Positions 13,601 through 24,486 of a stretch of DNA of 64,000 nucleotides are shown here, in pieces. Position 1 is the first letter of the stretch, and each line of letters begins with the position of its first letter. The notes under the pieces were generated by a model, which saw nothing but the letters and a program-made list of their open reading frames with translations, was not told the DNA's origin and did no database searches. This stretch comes from Pteria penguin (lineage: Eukaryota; Mollusca; Bivalvia; Pterioida; Pteriidae). The DNA is taken from NCBI GenBank assembly GCA_035048485.1, contig CM068588.1:1240001-1304000 (forward strand). Direction: 5' to 3'. Made by a program: the position numbers and the translations under genes.

Positions 13601-16600
13601 CATCGTTATTCTCCCTCTGATGAGTAATGGTGACTTACAGTCCTATATCAGAAACTCAGACCATGTAAGATTATTTCTTCTAATTAACTGACTGATTAAC
13701 AGTGACCGTCCCTCTTCTTTTTCCTCAGTACGAGGTATTATCAAAAAGTTCTCGGCTCCATGTACTTAGGAATATTCTCCCTTCATCTCACCTGGTCTCA
13801 CCTCGATTTTACCGGGGTTCGCATTTGTCTGAATATGACACTAAACACGATATTGTCCCCTTTATTCCATGGACTATGAGATGTGGTTTACCCCTCGGTA
13901 CTTCTTCGTTTTTTACTCAATGCACTTTCTCAATTTCTGAATCCCTTCAAAATATAATGCTGTATTCTGCCCCCCTTAATACTTATATACAATGTCCATG
14001 ACATCCTCATAGCTTCCAGCATTCTTACCACGTGGTTTTGGGAACAGATTGAAATCGGATGAGACTAAACCTAGAGGTGTTTCTTCGACTTCGAGTTGTG
14101 GATATCGGATCAATATGTTTGATTTGTACTTCCTAGACTTGAAAAGTTGTAGCAGGACTTCTGCGACGGGTGTTCCTTGCAACCAGGGGACGCTTACTCT
14201 TCCCGGGCACCTGGTCTCACCTTGATTTTATTGGGGTTCGCATTTGTCTGAATATGGCACGAAGCACGATATTGCCCTTTTTATTCCATGAAGTGCGGGA
14301 TATGGTTTACCCTTTGGTACACTTCGTTTTTTACTTCAGTATTCTCAATTTTGGCGGTTTAATTAACCCTTTAACTTTTAACAACGAATTCCTTGTATAA
14401 TCAAGAGCTCTAAAATACTACTATCTCTCTACCAAAAGCGTTCAGTATGATTGAATAATGGTTTCAATAGGGTTTTATATTTATTCATTGTATCAAATTG
14501 TATCAGGCCTAGAATTTTTTGATCGTACTATAAACAAGAAACTAAATAAAAAACTTTTGGAAAATTCTATAGATCTTGTTCAGTCTGAGAGCTTTTATCA
14601 AAATTCGTATATACATGTATTTCTTTTCAAAATTATGTCCAATGGATTCTCCCATCTACATTTCTATTGTGATCTTGTATATAAAACTAGAAGGGTCAAA
14701 AGCTCCAATGACTTCACAGCATCAGGTTTTATAATAGTCAAACGCCTTCCCCATCGCCAGTATGACCCTAAGATCATCGCTAAGACAATAAGTCTTGTAC
14801 TGAACCCCTCTACAGCCCTTTACATACTTTCCTGTCTGGAGCGTTGCACTCAGACGTCAGGTACTCTATGACGGTCCTCAGAGTTGATAAGGTCCCGAGT
14901 CCCTTGTCCCCTCTGACTGTTGGGACTCCGATGGAAAATGACCTTAGGTTGTTTTCAGAAGTGTAGATGCCGGTAGGCTTAAAGTTTAATCCATTATACA
15001 TATCTTGTGTGTATGTTTACTACCTTTCAAATTGGGTAGCCTGCTGGTCCTAGATTCATATATATATATATAAAGTACTACTTATATATTTTTAAATGTA
15101 TGTCTTTTAATTGCTCTGCCGCTGTGGTAAGTGGGAAGGTGTGCCTGTAGACCAGTTAACCACACCAATTGAGTAACTAACGTTACTTCAATTGAGCGAC
15201 CTAAGTCGGTGCTTGATCTGCATTACAATTGAATTGTCTTCATTGTTTGCTTTTTAGCTCACCTGAGCGTAGCTCAAGTGAGCTATTGTCATAGTGCAGC
15301 GTCCGTCGTCCGTCGTCCGTCCGTCGTCCGTCGTTAACTTTTCTACATTTTCGACTTCTTCTTCAGAACCGCTGCACAGAATTTCACCAAACTCCATAGG
15401 AAGTAAGTACTCAAGGTCCTCTACAAAGTTAGTGTTTTTTATGCCGATCCGTGATTTAAGATGGCCGCCATTGGCTCTGATTGATTGACACATTTTCGAC
15501 TTCTCCTCCAGAACTGCTGCACAGAATTTCACCAAACTTCATAGGAAGTAAGTACTCAAGGTCCTCTACCAAGTTTGTGTGTTTTTTTTTTTTTTTGCCG
15601 ATCCGTAATCCAAGATGGCCGCCATTGGCTATGATTGGTTGACACATTTTCGACTTCTTCTCCAGAAAAGCTGCACAGAATTTCACCAAACTTCATAGGA
15701 ACTTGGTACTCAAGGTCCTCTACCAAGTTTGTGTTTTTTATGCCAGTCCGTGATCCAAGATGGCCGCCATTGGCTCTGATTGGTTGAAACATTTTCGACT
15801 TCTTCTCCAGAACAGCTGCATAGAATTTTATCAAACTTCATGGAAAGTAAGTACTCAACATCCTCTACCACATTTTTGTTTTTTATGCCGATCCATGATC
15901 CAAGATGGCCGCCATTGACTCTGATTGGTTGACACATTTTCGACTTCTTCTCCAGAACCACTGCACAGAAATTCATCAAACTGCATAGAAAGTAAGTACT
16001 CAAGGTCTTCTACCAAGTTTGTGTTTTTTATGCCAGTCCGTGATCCAAGATGGCCGCCATTGACTCTGATTGGTTGAAACATTTTCAACTTCTTCTCCAG
16101 AAAAGCTGCACAGAATTTCATCAAACCTCATAGGAAGTAAGTACTCAAGTTCCTCTACCAAGTTTGTGTTTTTTATGCCGATCCGTGATCCAAGATGGCC
16201 GCCATTGGCTCTGATTGGTTGAAACATTTTCGACTTCTTCTCCAGAACAGCTGCATAGAATTTTATCAAACTTCATGGAAAGTAAGTACTCAACATCCTC
16301 TACCACATTTTTGTTTTTTATGCCGATCCATGATCCAAGATGGCCGCCATTGACTCTGATTGGTTGACACATTTTCGACTTCTTCTCCAGAACCACGGCA
16401 CAGAAATTCATCAAACTGCATAGAAAGTAAGTACTCAAGGTCCTCAACCAAGTTTGGTGTTTTTTATGCCGATCCGTGATCCAAGATGGCCGCCATTGAC
16501 TCTGATTGGTTGACACATTTTCAACTTCTTCTCCAGAAGCACTGCACAAAATTTCACCAAACTGCATAGAAAGTAAGTACTCAAGGTCCTCTACCAAGTA

Positions 16601-19600
16601 TAGGTTTTTCATGCCGATCCGTAATCCAAGATGGCCGCCATTGGCTCTGTTTGATTGACACATTTTCATCTTCCTCTCCAGAACCCCTGCACAGAATTTC
16701 TTGCTTGCTTCTAAATATGCACTTTGTGCTCAGGTGAGCGATATAGGCCCACTTGGGCCTCTTGTTTATCTGTACATATCAAATGTACATAAATTGACAA
16801 ATAAATTTCACATTTTGTGGCACCAATCCTTGCTCATCCCTGGTATCTTTTATTTTTTTTTTCAACTTTATATATTCATTTCTTTTCTTGTTTATTTATT
16901 TATTCATTATCCTTTGTGTATATATAATTTTTCATTTTTACGTTTGAGATAATTTTGAATATCTATTAAATGTTTACGACATTCATCGTCTATAATTTAA
17001 TAATTTTTTTTAAAAAAAAAAAAGATTTCTCATGCGAACAACATACATTTTTTGTGTTTGTCATTTTTATGTCATTTTAACCTTGCTTTTTATTAACTGA
17101 ACAAAGTTGAATCTCATATGAGTTCTTGTAATCACTCCTCGTCCGGTGTCTGTCCGTCTGTCTTTCTAATTGTCGGACTGCTCGCTGTAAACTTTTTATA
17201 CTTTCGACTTCTGAATTACTGAAGAGATTTTTATAAAACTTTGCAGAGAGGAAATACTCAACGTACTCAATGAACGACCAACCAAATACATTGGAGTAAT
17301 TTGGATCTAATGGTATAAAATGTGTCTCAAGATATACTGTTAATTTTTATTTCATTTCGAAATTAGATTTCAACAAATTTGATTTTTAATAATAATTTTT
17401 TTTGGGGGGGGGGGGGGGGGCGGCCCTCGTTCTTCTTCTTTCTTTCTTTCTTTTTTGTGGGCTTTCGACAGTACTGGCTTGTTGTATGATATATGTTTCT
17501 GTAAAGAGCAAAATCAATTTCATTTTGCACAAAAATAAATTGAAAATTCATTGAAATATGTAAATTTTAAATGAGATATTTAGAAAAGACTGGAAAAAGA
17601 ACATTTTACTGGTTGCAGTCCTTTTATTAATTTATTCACTGGAAAAAGCAATTGAGTATTTGTATTTGCTGTTTCAAATTAATATTAAGTTTTATTGAAA
17701 TTTCCAAATTCCATTTATTTGAGCCAGCACTCACATACTAAGTGCAGAAATATATTTTTGTTTAATTTTACGAAAACAGATTTTAGGGCACACGTTTGCT
17801 GCAAATCGTTCGAATCCATGTGATTTAAGGTTAATTTTTAAAAGTTTCAGTACCTAATTTGCTTTTCTTGCAGTTGAGAAATTTGTCCTTCTTGTGTTTA
17901 ATTTGGGCTTTACTGACATGCTAAAAGTTGATGGTTACATTTTATAATCATTTAATTTTCTTTATGTTGATGGTCTAGCGGCGAATCTGATAGTTAAAAA
18001 AGTCAGTTGATTTCTGCATCAACAATATTTTGAGTGCAGATATGTCACAATTACCGGAACTACTTTCCTCTGGAATGGGAAACCCCGTTCTATTTATGGA
18101 ACCGTTATTCCCGTGTTGTTAATCGATTACATAACACTGTTTCATTAATATATGACGAATTCAACGTACAAAATAGAAATCGCACTTCACTACAGAAACT
18201 ATTAAATATGAGATATAATTTCCTACTATTATTCAATAAAAAAGTAAGATATAACTACGTCTATCGACTAGTCTTCAGTACAGTGCTGATTAGAAATGCA
18301 TACAGTACATGTAGCTCAGTAGCGGATCCAGGATTTCCGAAAAGGGGGGCATGGTTATTAGCCATACTTCTCAGCCATTTTTTGGTGCAAATTCTGGATT
18401 TTTAGTGGTAAATATGTGACCAAAAAAGGGGGGGCGCTTGTAGTCAAACACACGTTACAAAAACAGTACTCGTCTGCTACTGGCCGATCATTCGAAAATG
18501 GACGGTATTATGCCCGACTTGGCAAACAGAACGGGCACCAGAGCAGGTACTGCCTCCGATCGAAGTCCCTGAACCTACTCTTTCCACCCTATGACACGCT
18601 TGTGCACCAGTCAACATGCATTGCATTTCTAATAATCCTAAAAGCATTTAAAATATACCTAGGGCAACAGAGTATTATCCTCCTATGCATGTTTCATTAA
18701 TTCGTGTTTTTGATCATAGTTCGTTCTATTTCACTTCTAATCTTTTCGATGGACACTAGGATAAAATTTTCGAATTTCGAGTTAGCCGCCATTATTGACT
18801 TCAAAATGCTGTTTACCTTATAATTGTATTACTACGCGATCAAGTCACGTGTATCAGGGATAAAATGGTAATGTAGTGCTGTAATAAATTATGTTTATTA
18901 GGCACTTATTATTTTTTGTTTCCACATACAAGCTTAATAAAATGATAAGAAATGAATCCTATATTTTTGGTTGATTGAGGTATCAACTTAAAATTTGGAC
19001 GGAAAACTTTTGCATCTATGCGCTTCGCGCACTGATACAGTTTTCCGTCCAAATTTAAAGTTGATACCTCAATCAACCCCAAAAATATAAGATTCATTTC
19101 TTAAATCATTTGAAATAGCAAGAATACATATGTATCTGCATAATTTTCCAGCTGTCAATTGAGTGTGAATAAAGAAAGTGTGTTCTGGGGGCGCGATATA
19201 AGGTTCACTTGGGCCTCTTGTATTAATCGTTGACATTTCTTTCTCAGTTACCAACAGTGAAGGATTTGGTCGGATACGGTCTAGACATCGCCAGGGGCAT
19301 GGAATACCTAGCCAGTATCAAATTTGTCCATCGCGATCTGGCCACCAGAAATTGCATGTAAGATTCTTGTTAAAATATTGACCGTGTGACTCACAAACTG
19401 AGTTAAAACATAGACCACATAACGCACAAACTGAGTTAAAACATTGACCATGTGCCTCTAAAACTGAGTTAAAACATTGACCACATGACTCAAAAACGGA
19501 GTTAAAACATTGACCATGTGACTCACAAACTGAGTTAAAAGTACTGGGTGTTCAAAATCCAAAGGTATCTGAAAACAGAAATGTTATATATGTTAAAATT

Positions 19601-22600
19601 TCTCATGACTACTGACGTTTTGGCTGCAGAGGTCTAAATTTTGACAATGCTGCGCCACAAGAGAAAATAGGCCACGTAGTATACAGAAAACACAGGTAAA
19701 CTAGAAGTATACAACGAAACGTTAATCGGACGGTTAAGGATACATCTGCCAACATTCCGTCTTACTATCAAGGGCTATGAGGAATGATGAAAGGTGAACG
19801 AAAAAGTAGAAAAAATAAACTCTGCCCTTACACCACAACTTGCAAGTTGATTGCCACAGATGGAAACAGTTACTTGCACCACTTTTCTTTCACCGTCTGG
19901 AAATCGCAATTCTAATAGTAACTGAATGGACGGATGCTTGATTTGTGGTGCAGACAAGCCGAGTTCGAATCTCGGATAGCACCAAAATGTTTAAGACATT
20001 GATAACCTCTTGCTTCAGTTTCTCGATATAACAAAAGCTTTTGTTAAAAGCGAACAATCCATCAACCAACGGATGCCGTACACATGAGGATGTGGAAAAC
20101 GATTAACCAAGCATCTGTGAGGCAGAAGAAGAAATTACCTTAATTTTTTTCAAGGTTTTTGTAATGGTGTTTACGGTTAAGCTCGTGATGCCAAACTTGC
20201 TAAAACATTTACATCAATTTTGCAGGATGGATGGTGATTTTACGGTAAAAGTAGCCGGATATGGGTTGTCACGTGACCTATACAGTAAGGAGTATTACAG
20301 CAGCGATGGCAAGAAGAAGCTGCCCATAAAATGGATGGCACCGGAGAGTATCGAGATTGACACTTACACCGTCAGATCCGATGTGGTGAGTATCAGAGAT
20401 ATTTGAAGTACTTTGAGACATATCTTAGCCTTAATGATGCCTACGTCACACTTAATTGGTAGGTTTGTACACATTAATGAGCTCTTCCGTACTGATACGC
20501 TTCAGTTAACACAGTGATGTTGTGTTTAGCTTCATTTCTTGCATACCATTAATAATACCTTCATCAAACTTGGTATGTTTGTAGGTATTGATGAGTTGTT
20601 TATGACTGATGGAAAATATGGTGACCTTGACCTCGATGTCACGCTGTAGTGAACACAAAGTAATTTTGCGTTTAGCTTCATTTTTTTGTATGCTATTAAT
20701 GATACCTACTTATATGTTTGTGGCACGCTTTCTTGTGTAGTTCAATTTATACATAAATTGCTTTGCAATCCGATCATATCGTCTGTAACGGTGCCTTGTT
20801 AGATTTCTTTGGTTTGTTATCATTCATTTTCCCTTTTGTACTGATTTTATAACCTTTTCGGTTTCATGATTCGTGAACTACTGAGTTGGTTTTATCCGTC
20901 ATCTGATCATAGCCTATCATACAGGTAGGATGGGATCCTATCATACAGGTAGGATGGAAACATATCATACAGGTAGGATGGGATATCATACAAGTAGGAT
21001 GGGATCATATCATACAGGTAGGATGGGATCATATCATACAGGTAGGATGGAAACATATCATACAGGTAGGATGGGATCATACCATACAGGTAGGATGGGG
21101 TCATATCATACAGGTAGGATGAGATGATATCATACAGGTAGGATGGGATCATATCATACAGGTAGGATGGGATCATATCATACAGGTAGGATGGGATCAT
21201 ATCATACAGGTAGGATGAGATAATATCATACAGGTAGGATGAGATCATATCATACAGGTAGGGTGGGGTCATATCATACAGGTAGGATGAGATAATATCA
21301 CAGGTAGGATGGAATGGTTTCATACAGGTAGGATGGGATGATATCATACAGTCAGGATGGTATCATATCATACAGGTAGGATGGAATATGTGTTCTGGTA
21401 ACACAAGCCCCTAGTAACGTAAGAAATAAGCTCATAGTTATAGTCCCTGACATCGGGACAAAGTGGCGAAAGGAGCTGAGCGACCACGCTTGAAAATGCG
21501 ACAAATTGATAGTCACAAAGAAAAGAGCTTTTATACAAGAGTTGCATTGGTCAGTGTTTTAATGACATTCGGTCAGCTCTAGTTGATTTCTATTTTAAGT
21601 GGTCATACGGAATAGTATTGTGGGAGCTTATGACCCGGGGAGCTTTGCCGTACAGTGAGGTGGATTATTGGGACATGTCACGATTTATCAGGACAGGACG
21701 TCGGCTGCCACGCCCGGAATATTGCCCTGTAATGATGTAAGTACATGTACCTAGATTGAATATTTTCTATCTTATAAACACTAATAGACTGTGTATGCAT
21801 CATGGAATCTTAAACTTGTATGAATTAGCGCCACTTAAGACCGTCTTTCTAGATCTTCTTACCCTTTACGATCTTTCATCTGTATTGGCGCATTCATCAA
21901 TAGGCGCAGAGTGAACACTAAATGGATATCGCTATCTAAAATAACGCTAAAAGTGTGTGCCATCTCCCCTTGTATATGACTCATATCAAAACAGCGCCCA
22001 AACACAGTGCCACTTTCCCTCATTGACTTTTCTTCAGATCCCTCTCGTTAAGCACTTTGCTGTATAAAAAATACAAAAATAACTGGTGTCACATATGACT
22101 ATGGCACTAAAAACAATGTACCACAGTGGACATTCACGGACCCCTGAAATTCAGAGGTGAGACCAGGTGCCCGGGAGGAGTGAGCGTCTCCTGTTTGGCT
22201 AGCCACATCCGCTGTGAATGCCCTGACATACAGACGAAACAATATAATTCAGCACTGTATATATACATGAATGTGAACAAACACTGTGTAGAAAGTGTCA
22301 CAGCCACATAACATAAGGAAAAGGGTATAATAACACTTAAGTCAAACCCATCTCTGATGGGTTTTACTTTAAGCAAAACACATCTCTGATGTTTCGTCTT
22401 TTACATTAGGTATCAACTAATGTTACGATGTTGGGAGACTCAGCCTCAAGATCGGCCAACTTTTACCGAAATTATCGCCAAGATTGAAGCTCTCTTTGCA
22501 GCTGACAATGATGTCTGTGTGGTCAGTGATGTCCAGGTGGATCTTGAGAAATGTACCAACTACCATTACACTGACCAGGAGGAGTTAAGCCCGCCGCGAT

Positions 22601-22641
22601 CGTCAAACCATCTGACCAGCGGATTAAAGAGTCGGATTTGA
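1..22641 (+). CDS. MET-like: MET/RON-like receptor tyrosine kinase (3' part, 18 exons)
   Basis: Partial gene; the 5' end lies left of the window. Coding exons: 1-75, 695-814, 1438-1602, 2384-2520, 3025-3160, 3363-3499, 4503-4700, 5904-6003, 7776-7994, 10849-11004, 11227-11527, 12702-12851, 12957-13040, 13486-13664, 19248-19357, 20226-20385, 21600-21736, 22410-22641. All phases join and give 931 residues plus a stop. Domain order is end of Sema, PSI, four IPT, membrane helix, juxtamembrane, tyrosine kinase, short tail. This is the layout of the HGF receptor MET and of RON, which bind a plasminogen-like ligand and signal in growth and cell movement. Alignment from memory: [22 protein letters not shown] and WELMTRG all match the MET kinase. 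Odd points: the DFG position reads GYG, the glycine loop is degenerate, and exon 7776-7994 has no canonical donor. Family assignment is firm; catalytic activity is doubtful. Confidence 0.9.
2138..2192. repeat. Poly(T)/CTT low-complexity run
   Basis: About 50 bases of T broken once by CTTCTTC, in the receptor intron between PSI and IPT1. Open frames across it are meaningless. Confidence 0.9.
2384..11004 (+). CDS. Four IPT (Ig-like, plexin, transcription factor) domain exons
   Basis: IPT1 is 2384-3160 (starts [19 protein letters not shown]). IPT2 is 3363-about 4650 ([20 protein letters not shown]). IPT3 runs from about 4650 through 5904-6003 into 7776-7994 ([12 protein letters not shown], then [15 protein letters not shown]). 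IPT4 runs from the end of 7776-7994 (YPDPEFDVL) into 10849-11004 ([19 protein letters not shown]). Each has the P-x-x-G-G-x-x-x-I-x-G-x-N strand pattern of IPT folds. MET also has four. Exon 2384-2520 must use the donor TCTAG|GTCAGT, not the tempting GTACGC site 14 bases further on, to keep phase with 3025. The junction 7994/10849 is abnormal (see findings). Confidence 0.82.
5470..5776. mobile_element. Putative MITE with imperfect inverted ends
   Basis: The left end GTTGCTCAAAACTTTTATTC pairs imperfectly with the right end, which read on the minus strand starts GTTGTTCAAAGAGTATAAAT. The interior is rich in ATTCC/GGAAT repeats and other short inverted motifs. No coding sequence. Target duplication not resolved. 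It sits in the intron before the IPT3 exon. Confidence 0.5.
8114..10405 (+). mobile_element. Dispersed terminal-hairpin element, copy 1 (with nested insertion)
   Basis: Begins AGCTCACCTGAGCC, AAA, GGCTCAAGTGAGCT (a 14-base stem with one mismatch). It ends ATGAGCGATATAGG followed by the hairpin AGGCCCAATTGGGCCT and CTTG. Its body matches copy 3 (47700-50240) nearly throughout, except for a nested element at 8719-9346. It has no intact gene. It lies in the intron directly after receptor exon 7776-7994. Confidence 0.8.
8719..9346 (+). mobile_element. Nested element ending CGCCCGTC...GCTCTTG
   Basis: Interrupts copy 1 of the terminal-hairpin element. The uninterrupted sequence (CAACTTTTTCTACAAAACTG) is seen in copy 3 near 49128-49147. 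The ends TACGCCCGTC and GGCGTTGCTCTTG match the inverted copy at 52514-53774. No protein-coding capacity seen. Confidence 0.75.
11227..12851 (+). CDS. Transmembrane and juxtamembrane exons of the MET-like receptor
   Basis: Exon 11227-11527 opens with the last extracellular residues, then a hydrophobic helix ([16 protein letters not shown]) followed by a basic stop-transfer stretch (RKSR), giving a single-pass type I receptor. Exon 12702-12851 carries the rest of the juxtamembrane region and ends at NRDI plus the first base of a Gly codon, at the entry to the kinase glycine loop. A (TTG)n run starts just after the 11527 donor. The Tyr/Arg-based c-Cbl site of vertebrate MET was not recognised here. 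Confidence 0.85.
11880..12090 (+). mobile_element. Decayed tRNA-derived SINE
   Basis: Contains box A-like CTAGTGGCTAAGAGG and box B-like GAGTTCAAGTCTC. These are followed by a body that shares the GCATCAGGCAAATGTCATCA segment found inverted in the SINEs at 12247, 23344 and 28263. Confidence 0.5.
12247..12500 (-). mobile_element. tRNA-derived SINE, minus orientation
   Basis: Same body order as the copy at 23344-23615: a GATTGATTGA tail, then ACGTATATGGTGACATCTGC and the CAATAGACACACCCAAACAA segment, then a degenerate tRNA-like head. It lies in the intron before receptor exon 12702-12851. Confidence 0.65.
12957..13664 (+). CDS. Kinase N-lobe exons: degenerate glycine loop, VAVK lysine, helix C
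   Basis: Exon 12957-13040 encodes [14 protein letters not shown] and then VVAVKTIL. The VAVK lysine is present. The expected GxGxFG loop is reduced to IG-NFD, with the last glycine replaced by Asp and apparently two residues missing relative to MET. Exon 13486-13664 encodes helix C with its Glu ([19 protein letters not shown]) and the hinge ([15 protein letters not shown]), both closely MET-like. Confidence 0.88.
13791..14335 (+). repeat. Pair of ~125 bp direct repeats
   Basis: Units at about 13791-13918 and 14210-14335 both begin CCTGGTCTCACC and share TTCGCATTTGTCTGAATATG and a TTTATTCCATG segment. Further pieces of the same family occur at about 22140-22200 (inverted) and 23279-23660. Function unknown. 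Confidence 0.6.
14458..14871 (+). pseudogene. Possible decayed retroelement ORF fragment
   Basis: A 137-codon open stretch with segments [16 protein letters not shown] and [20 protein letters not shown]. It has the feel of C-terminal regions of reverse-transcriptase ORFs in bivalve retroelements. No RT catalytic motif is visible and there is no start context, so this is a weak call. It lies within the large receptor intron 13665-19247. Confidence 0.25.
15256..16764 (+). mobile_element. Terminal-hairpin element, copy 2, with internal ~145 bp tandem array
   Basis: Shares its termini with copies 1 and 3 (AGCTCACCTGAGCG...; end CTCAGGTGAGCGATATAGG plus AGGCCCACTTGGGCCT and CTTG). The interior is instead about nine tandem units of roughly 145 bases, each with CAAGATGGCCGCCATTG and TTTTCGACTTCTTCTCCAGA. 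The several 80-174 codon minus-strand open frames here are repeat artefacts. Confidence 0.8.
17401..17423. repeat. G-run (18+ G)
   Basis: An uninterrupted G tract following a T tract, in the receptor intron. It could form a G-quadruplex on the + strand. Similar A-run/G-run junctions occur in the dispersed elements near 8668, 48750 and 49088. Confidence 0.7.
18941..19110. mobile_element. Long foldback repeat (~70 bp arms)
   Basis: The left arm 18941-19009 and right arm 19039-19110 are near-perfect reverse complements (for example TTGATTGAGGTATCAACTT). The ~29-base loop contains GCGCTTCGCGC. It is a MITE-like foldback or a source of hairpin RNA in the receptor intron, about 140 bases before exon 19248. 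A terminal-hairpin element 3' fragment follows at about 19192-19220. Confidence 0.8.
19248..22641 (+). CDS. Kinase C-lobe exons: HRD intact, DFG replaced by GYG, short tail
   Basis: Exon 19248-19357 carries the catalytic loop [10 protein letters not shown]. Exon 20226-20385 carries [12 protein letters not shown], then the twin activation tyrosines KEYY and the APE-equivalent MAPES. Exon 21600-21736 has [14 protein letters not shown]. Exon 22410-22641 has [14 protein letters not shown] and a tail of about 50 residues ending at TGA 22639-22641. The DFG Asp, which binds magnesium in active kinases, is Gly here (codon GGA), and Phe is Tyr. The tail has only one Tyr pair (NYHYTD); the twin-tyrosine docking motif of vertebrate MET is not recognisable. 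Confidence 0.9.
19360..19545 (+). repeat. ~37 bp minisatellite next to the HRD exon
   Basis: About five units of the type AAACTGAGTTAAAACATTGA followed by CCATGTGACTCAC. The array starts within 20 bases of the splice donor of exon 19248-19357. Confidence 0.85.
20912..21386 (+). repeat. 24 bp minisatellite, ~20 copies
   Basis: The unit is about ATCATACAGGTAGGATGGG plus a variable ATCAT spacer. The 24-base period is a multiple of three, so both strands show long repetitive open frames (SYLYDMIP and GSYHTGRM patterns) that are not genes. It lies in the intron between the activation-loop and C-lobe kinase exons. Confidence 0.95.
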
Positions 22642-23136
22642 GTTCATCGCAGGCGTCATCAGAGCAGATGCCCCTGTACCTCCACGGACTTTAGCAATAT
22701 GGATAACCTGAACATATGACTGATATGTGCATCATGCAAACTAAATTCACAGACACAATGCTTTCTGTGACCAAGCGTTCGATTTCTATGGGAAACAGAA
22801 AACTTCGCATCGGTCAGAATGACCAGGTTAAAAACTCCGATTTTTAACATTTCCCCCCTTTTTCATTCTTTTTCTTTTTATCATAAAAGATCTTCTCTGC
22901 AGCATTTTAACACCCTTCCCCGTTCAAAAGTTCAATTTATACACGATGCATAAAGATGATTACTTTTCAGTCTCTCAGTTTCTTACCACTGGTTAGGTCT
23001 CTTACCACTGATTTGGTCATTTGCAGGGTATTTCAATGCTCTCTTTACTAACGAATGCAGCACCCGCGCTCTTTGTATAATGAGATTAACACCGACACGA
23101 GACGGGAACATCACATTCTTTTAATGCTAATTTTAT

Positions 23137-23142
23137 AATAAA
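23137..23142 (+). terminator. Candidate poly(A) signal AATAAA after the MET-like gene
   Basis: This AATAAA lies about 500 bases after the receptor stop codon. A second lies near 24912. Which is used cannot be told from sequence. Between 22642 and 24650 there is otherwise only repeat material, including the SINE at 23344-23615. Confidence 0.35.
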
Positions 23143-23343
23143 TCCTACAAAACCTATTAGAATTTTAGTTTTGAATGAAATCATTCCTACCAAATTGTTA
23201 ATTTTTATGGTGGCGACACCGGCTTGGTTCAATGGTACACCCAAGGCAGGGAGGGATCTTTTACCTCTATTTAACTGAGGTTCGCATTTGTTTGAAAACG
23301 ACACTGTACACGATCACATTGTCCCTTTATTCCATGGATTACG

Positions 23344-23615
23344 TTGATTGATTGATTGATTTTGTTTAACGTCACACCACGAATATTTCACGTATATGGT
23401 GACGGCATCTGCCTGATAAGGGGCATACAAATTTTGACCTTTGCAACAGACCCACCCGAAGCAGTGATGGATCATTAACGTGTCATGCATACCACAACAC
23501 GGGGCCTCAGTTTTTACTGTCTCGTCCGAAAGACAGGACACCGGCATGAGCGGGACTCGAACCCCAGCCTCCCGATCAGGAGGCAAGCGCGATACCACTA
23601 GGCCACGCCGACTTA
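23344..23615 (-). mobile_element. tRNA-derived SINE with 12 bp target duplication
   Basis: Read on the minus strand, it starts GTCGGCGTGGCCTAGTGGTA (box A), then GGGGTTCGAGTCCCG (box B), a body with AAAGACAGG and CAGTAAAAACTGAGG-type segments, and a (AATC)n tail. The flanks CCATGGATTACG (23332-23343) and CCATGTATTACG (23616-23627) form the target duplication. It lies 3' of the receptor gene. Confidence 0.85.
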
Positions 23616-24486
23616 CCATGTATTACGAGATGTGGTTAACCCTTCGGTACTTTTTCATGTACGCGTAACGTATACCATATACACAGGGTCTACAGTATTC
23701 TCCAATTGATAGACAGGTAGGTCAATGATAAATCACCGAGGTGAAAACGGAGCCGACACACGGAATCCTCCTCAGGTACCAATGATCAAATCTTCCCCCT
23801 CTTATCAAAGTATGTCTATCGGATGTGAAAGGAATAAGCAAGGTGTGAGATCATTAGAACCACCTCACCCAACTTTGCTTCCGTTTGTTGCTGTAACTAG
23901 AGAGTTCTGTCCCTTATCTTTAAGCCCAATCTTGGGCTCTAACTTCGTATTCAAATCCAGCATACTCGCCAAGGGCAGCTGGGAATCACTTCCAGCCTGG
24001 ACACAGACTCTAACTTTACGCCCAACTCCATCATCCAAGCTATAAGCAGCTGGGGATCATGCCCAACCTCCACACATGCTCTTCGTATCCCAGTCCAGCA
24101 CATACGCAATACACAGTGTATGATCATCTTCAACTTTGACAGGCTTCGACCTGCATCCAAACTCCGCTTACCTAATGAAAGCGAATTTTGTGTTCAACCC
24201 CAGCCTTGGCACAAACTCTGGGTTCTACTTCCCACACTGGGGCACTCTCCGTCATCGTCCCATACGCCGAGTTCAGGAACGAACGGTAACTCGATAATGT
24301 AGCAGAACCAACCTTGGGTCGAACAATAATCACAAATCCCGTGAAATTGAATGTGTGACCATTTGCTTGAGACTCATCCACTTGGCTATGTCAGGCTTAT
24401 GTACCCATGGGTATTTATGTTCGCTTTCGTCAGATTTTAAGTCAAATTTCAACATGGGTTTGGAAGAAAATCAACCTCTTAAAAGA

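Noticed and set aside
15254..16669. Series of overlapping 77-174 codon minus-strand frames with similar sequence
   Set aside because: All fall within the ~145 bp tandem units of the terminal-hairpin element. The similarity between them is the repeat itself.
20907..21347. 146-codon repetitive open frame (SYLYDMIP)n
   Set aside because: Artefact of the 24 bp minisatellite in a receptor intron.
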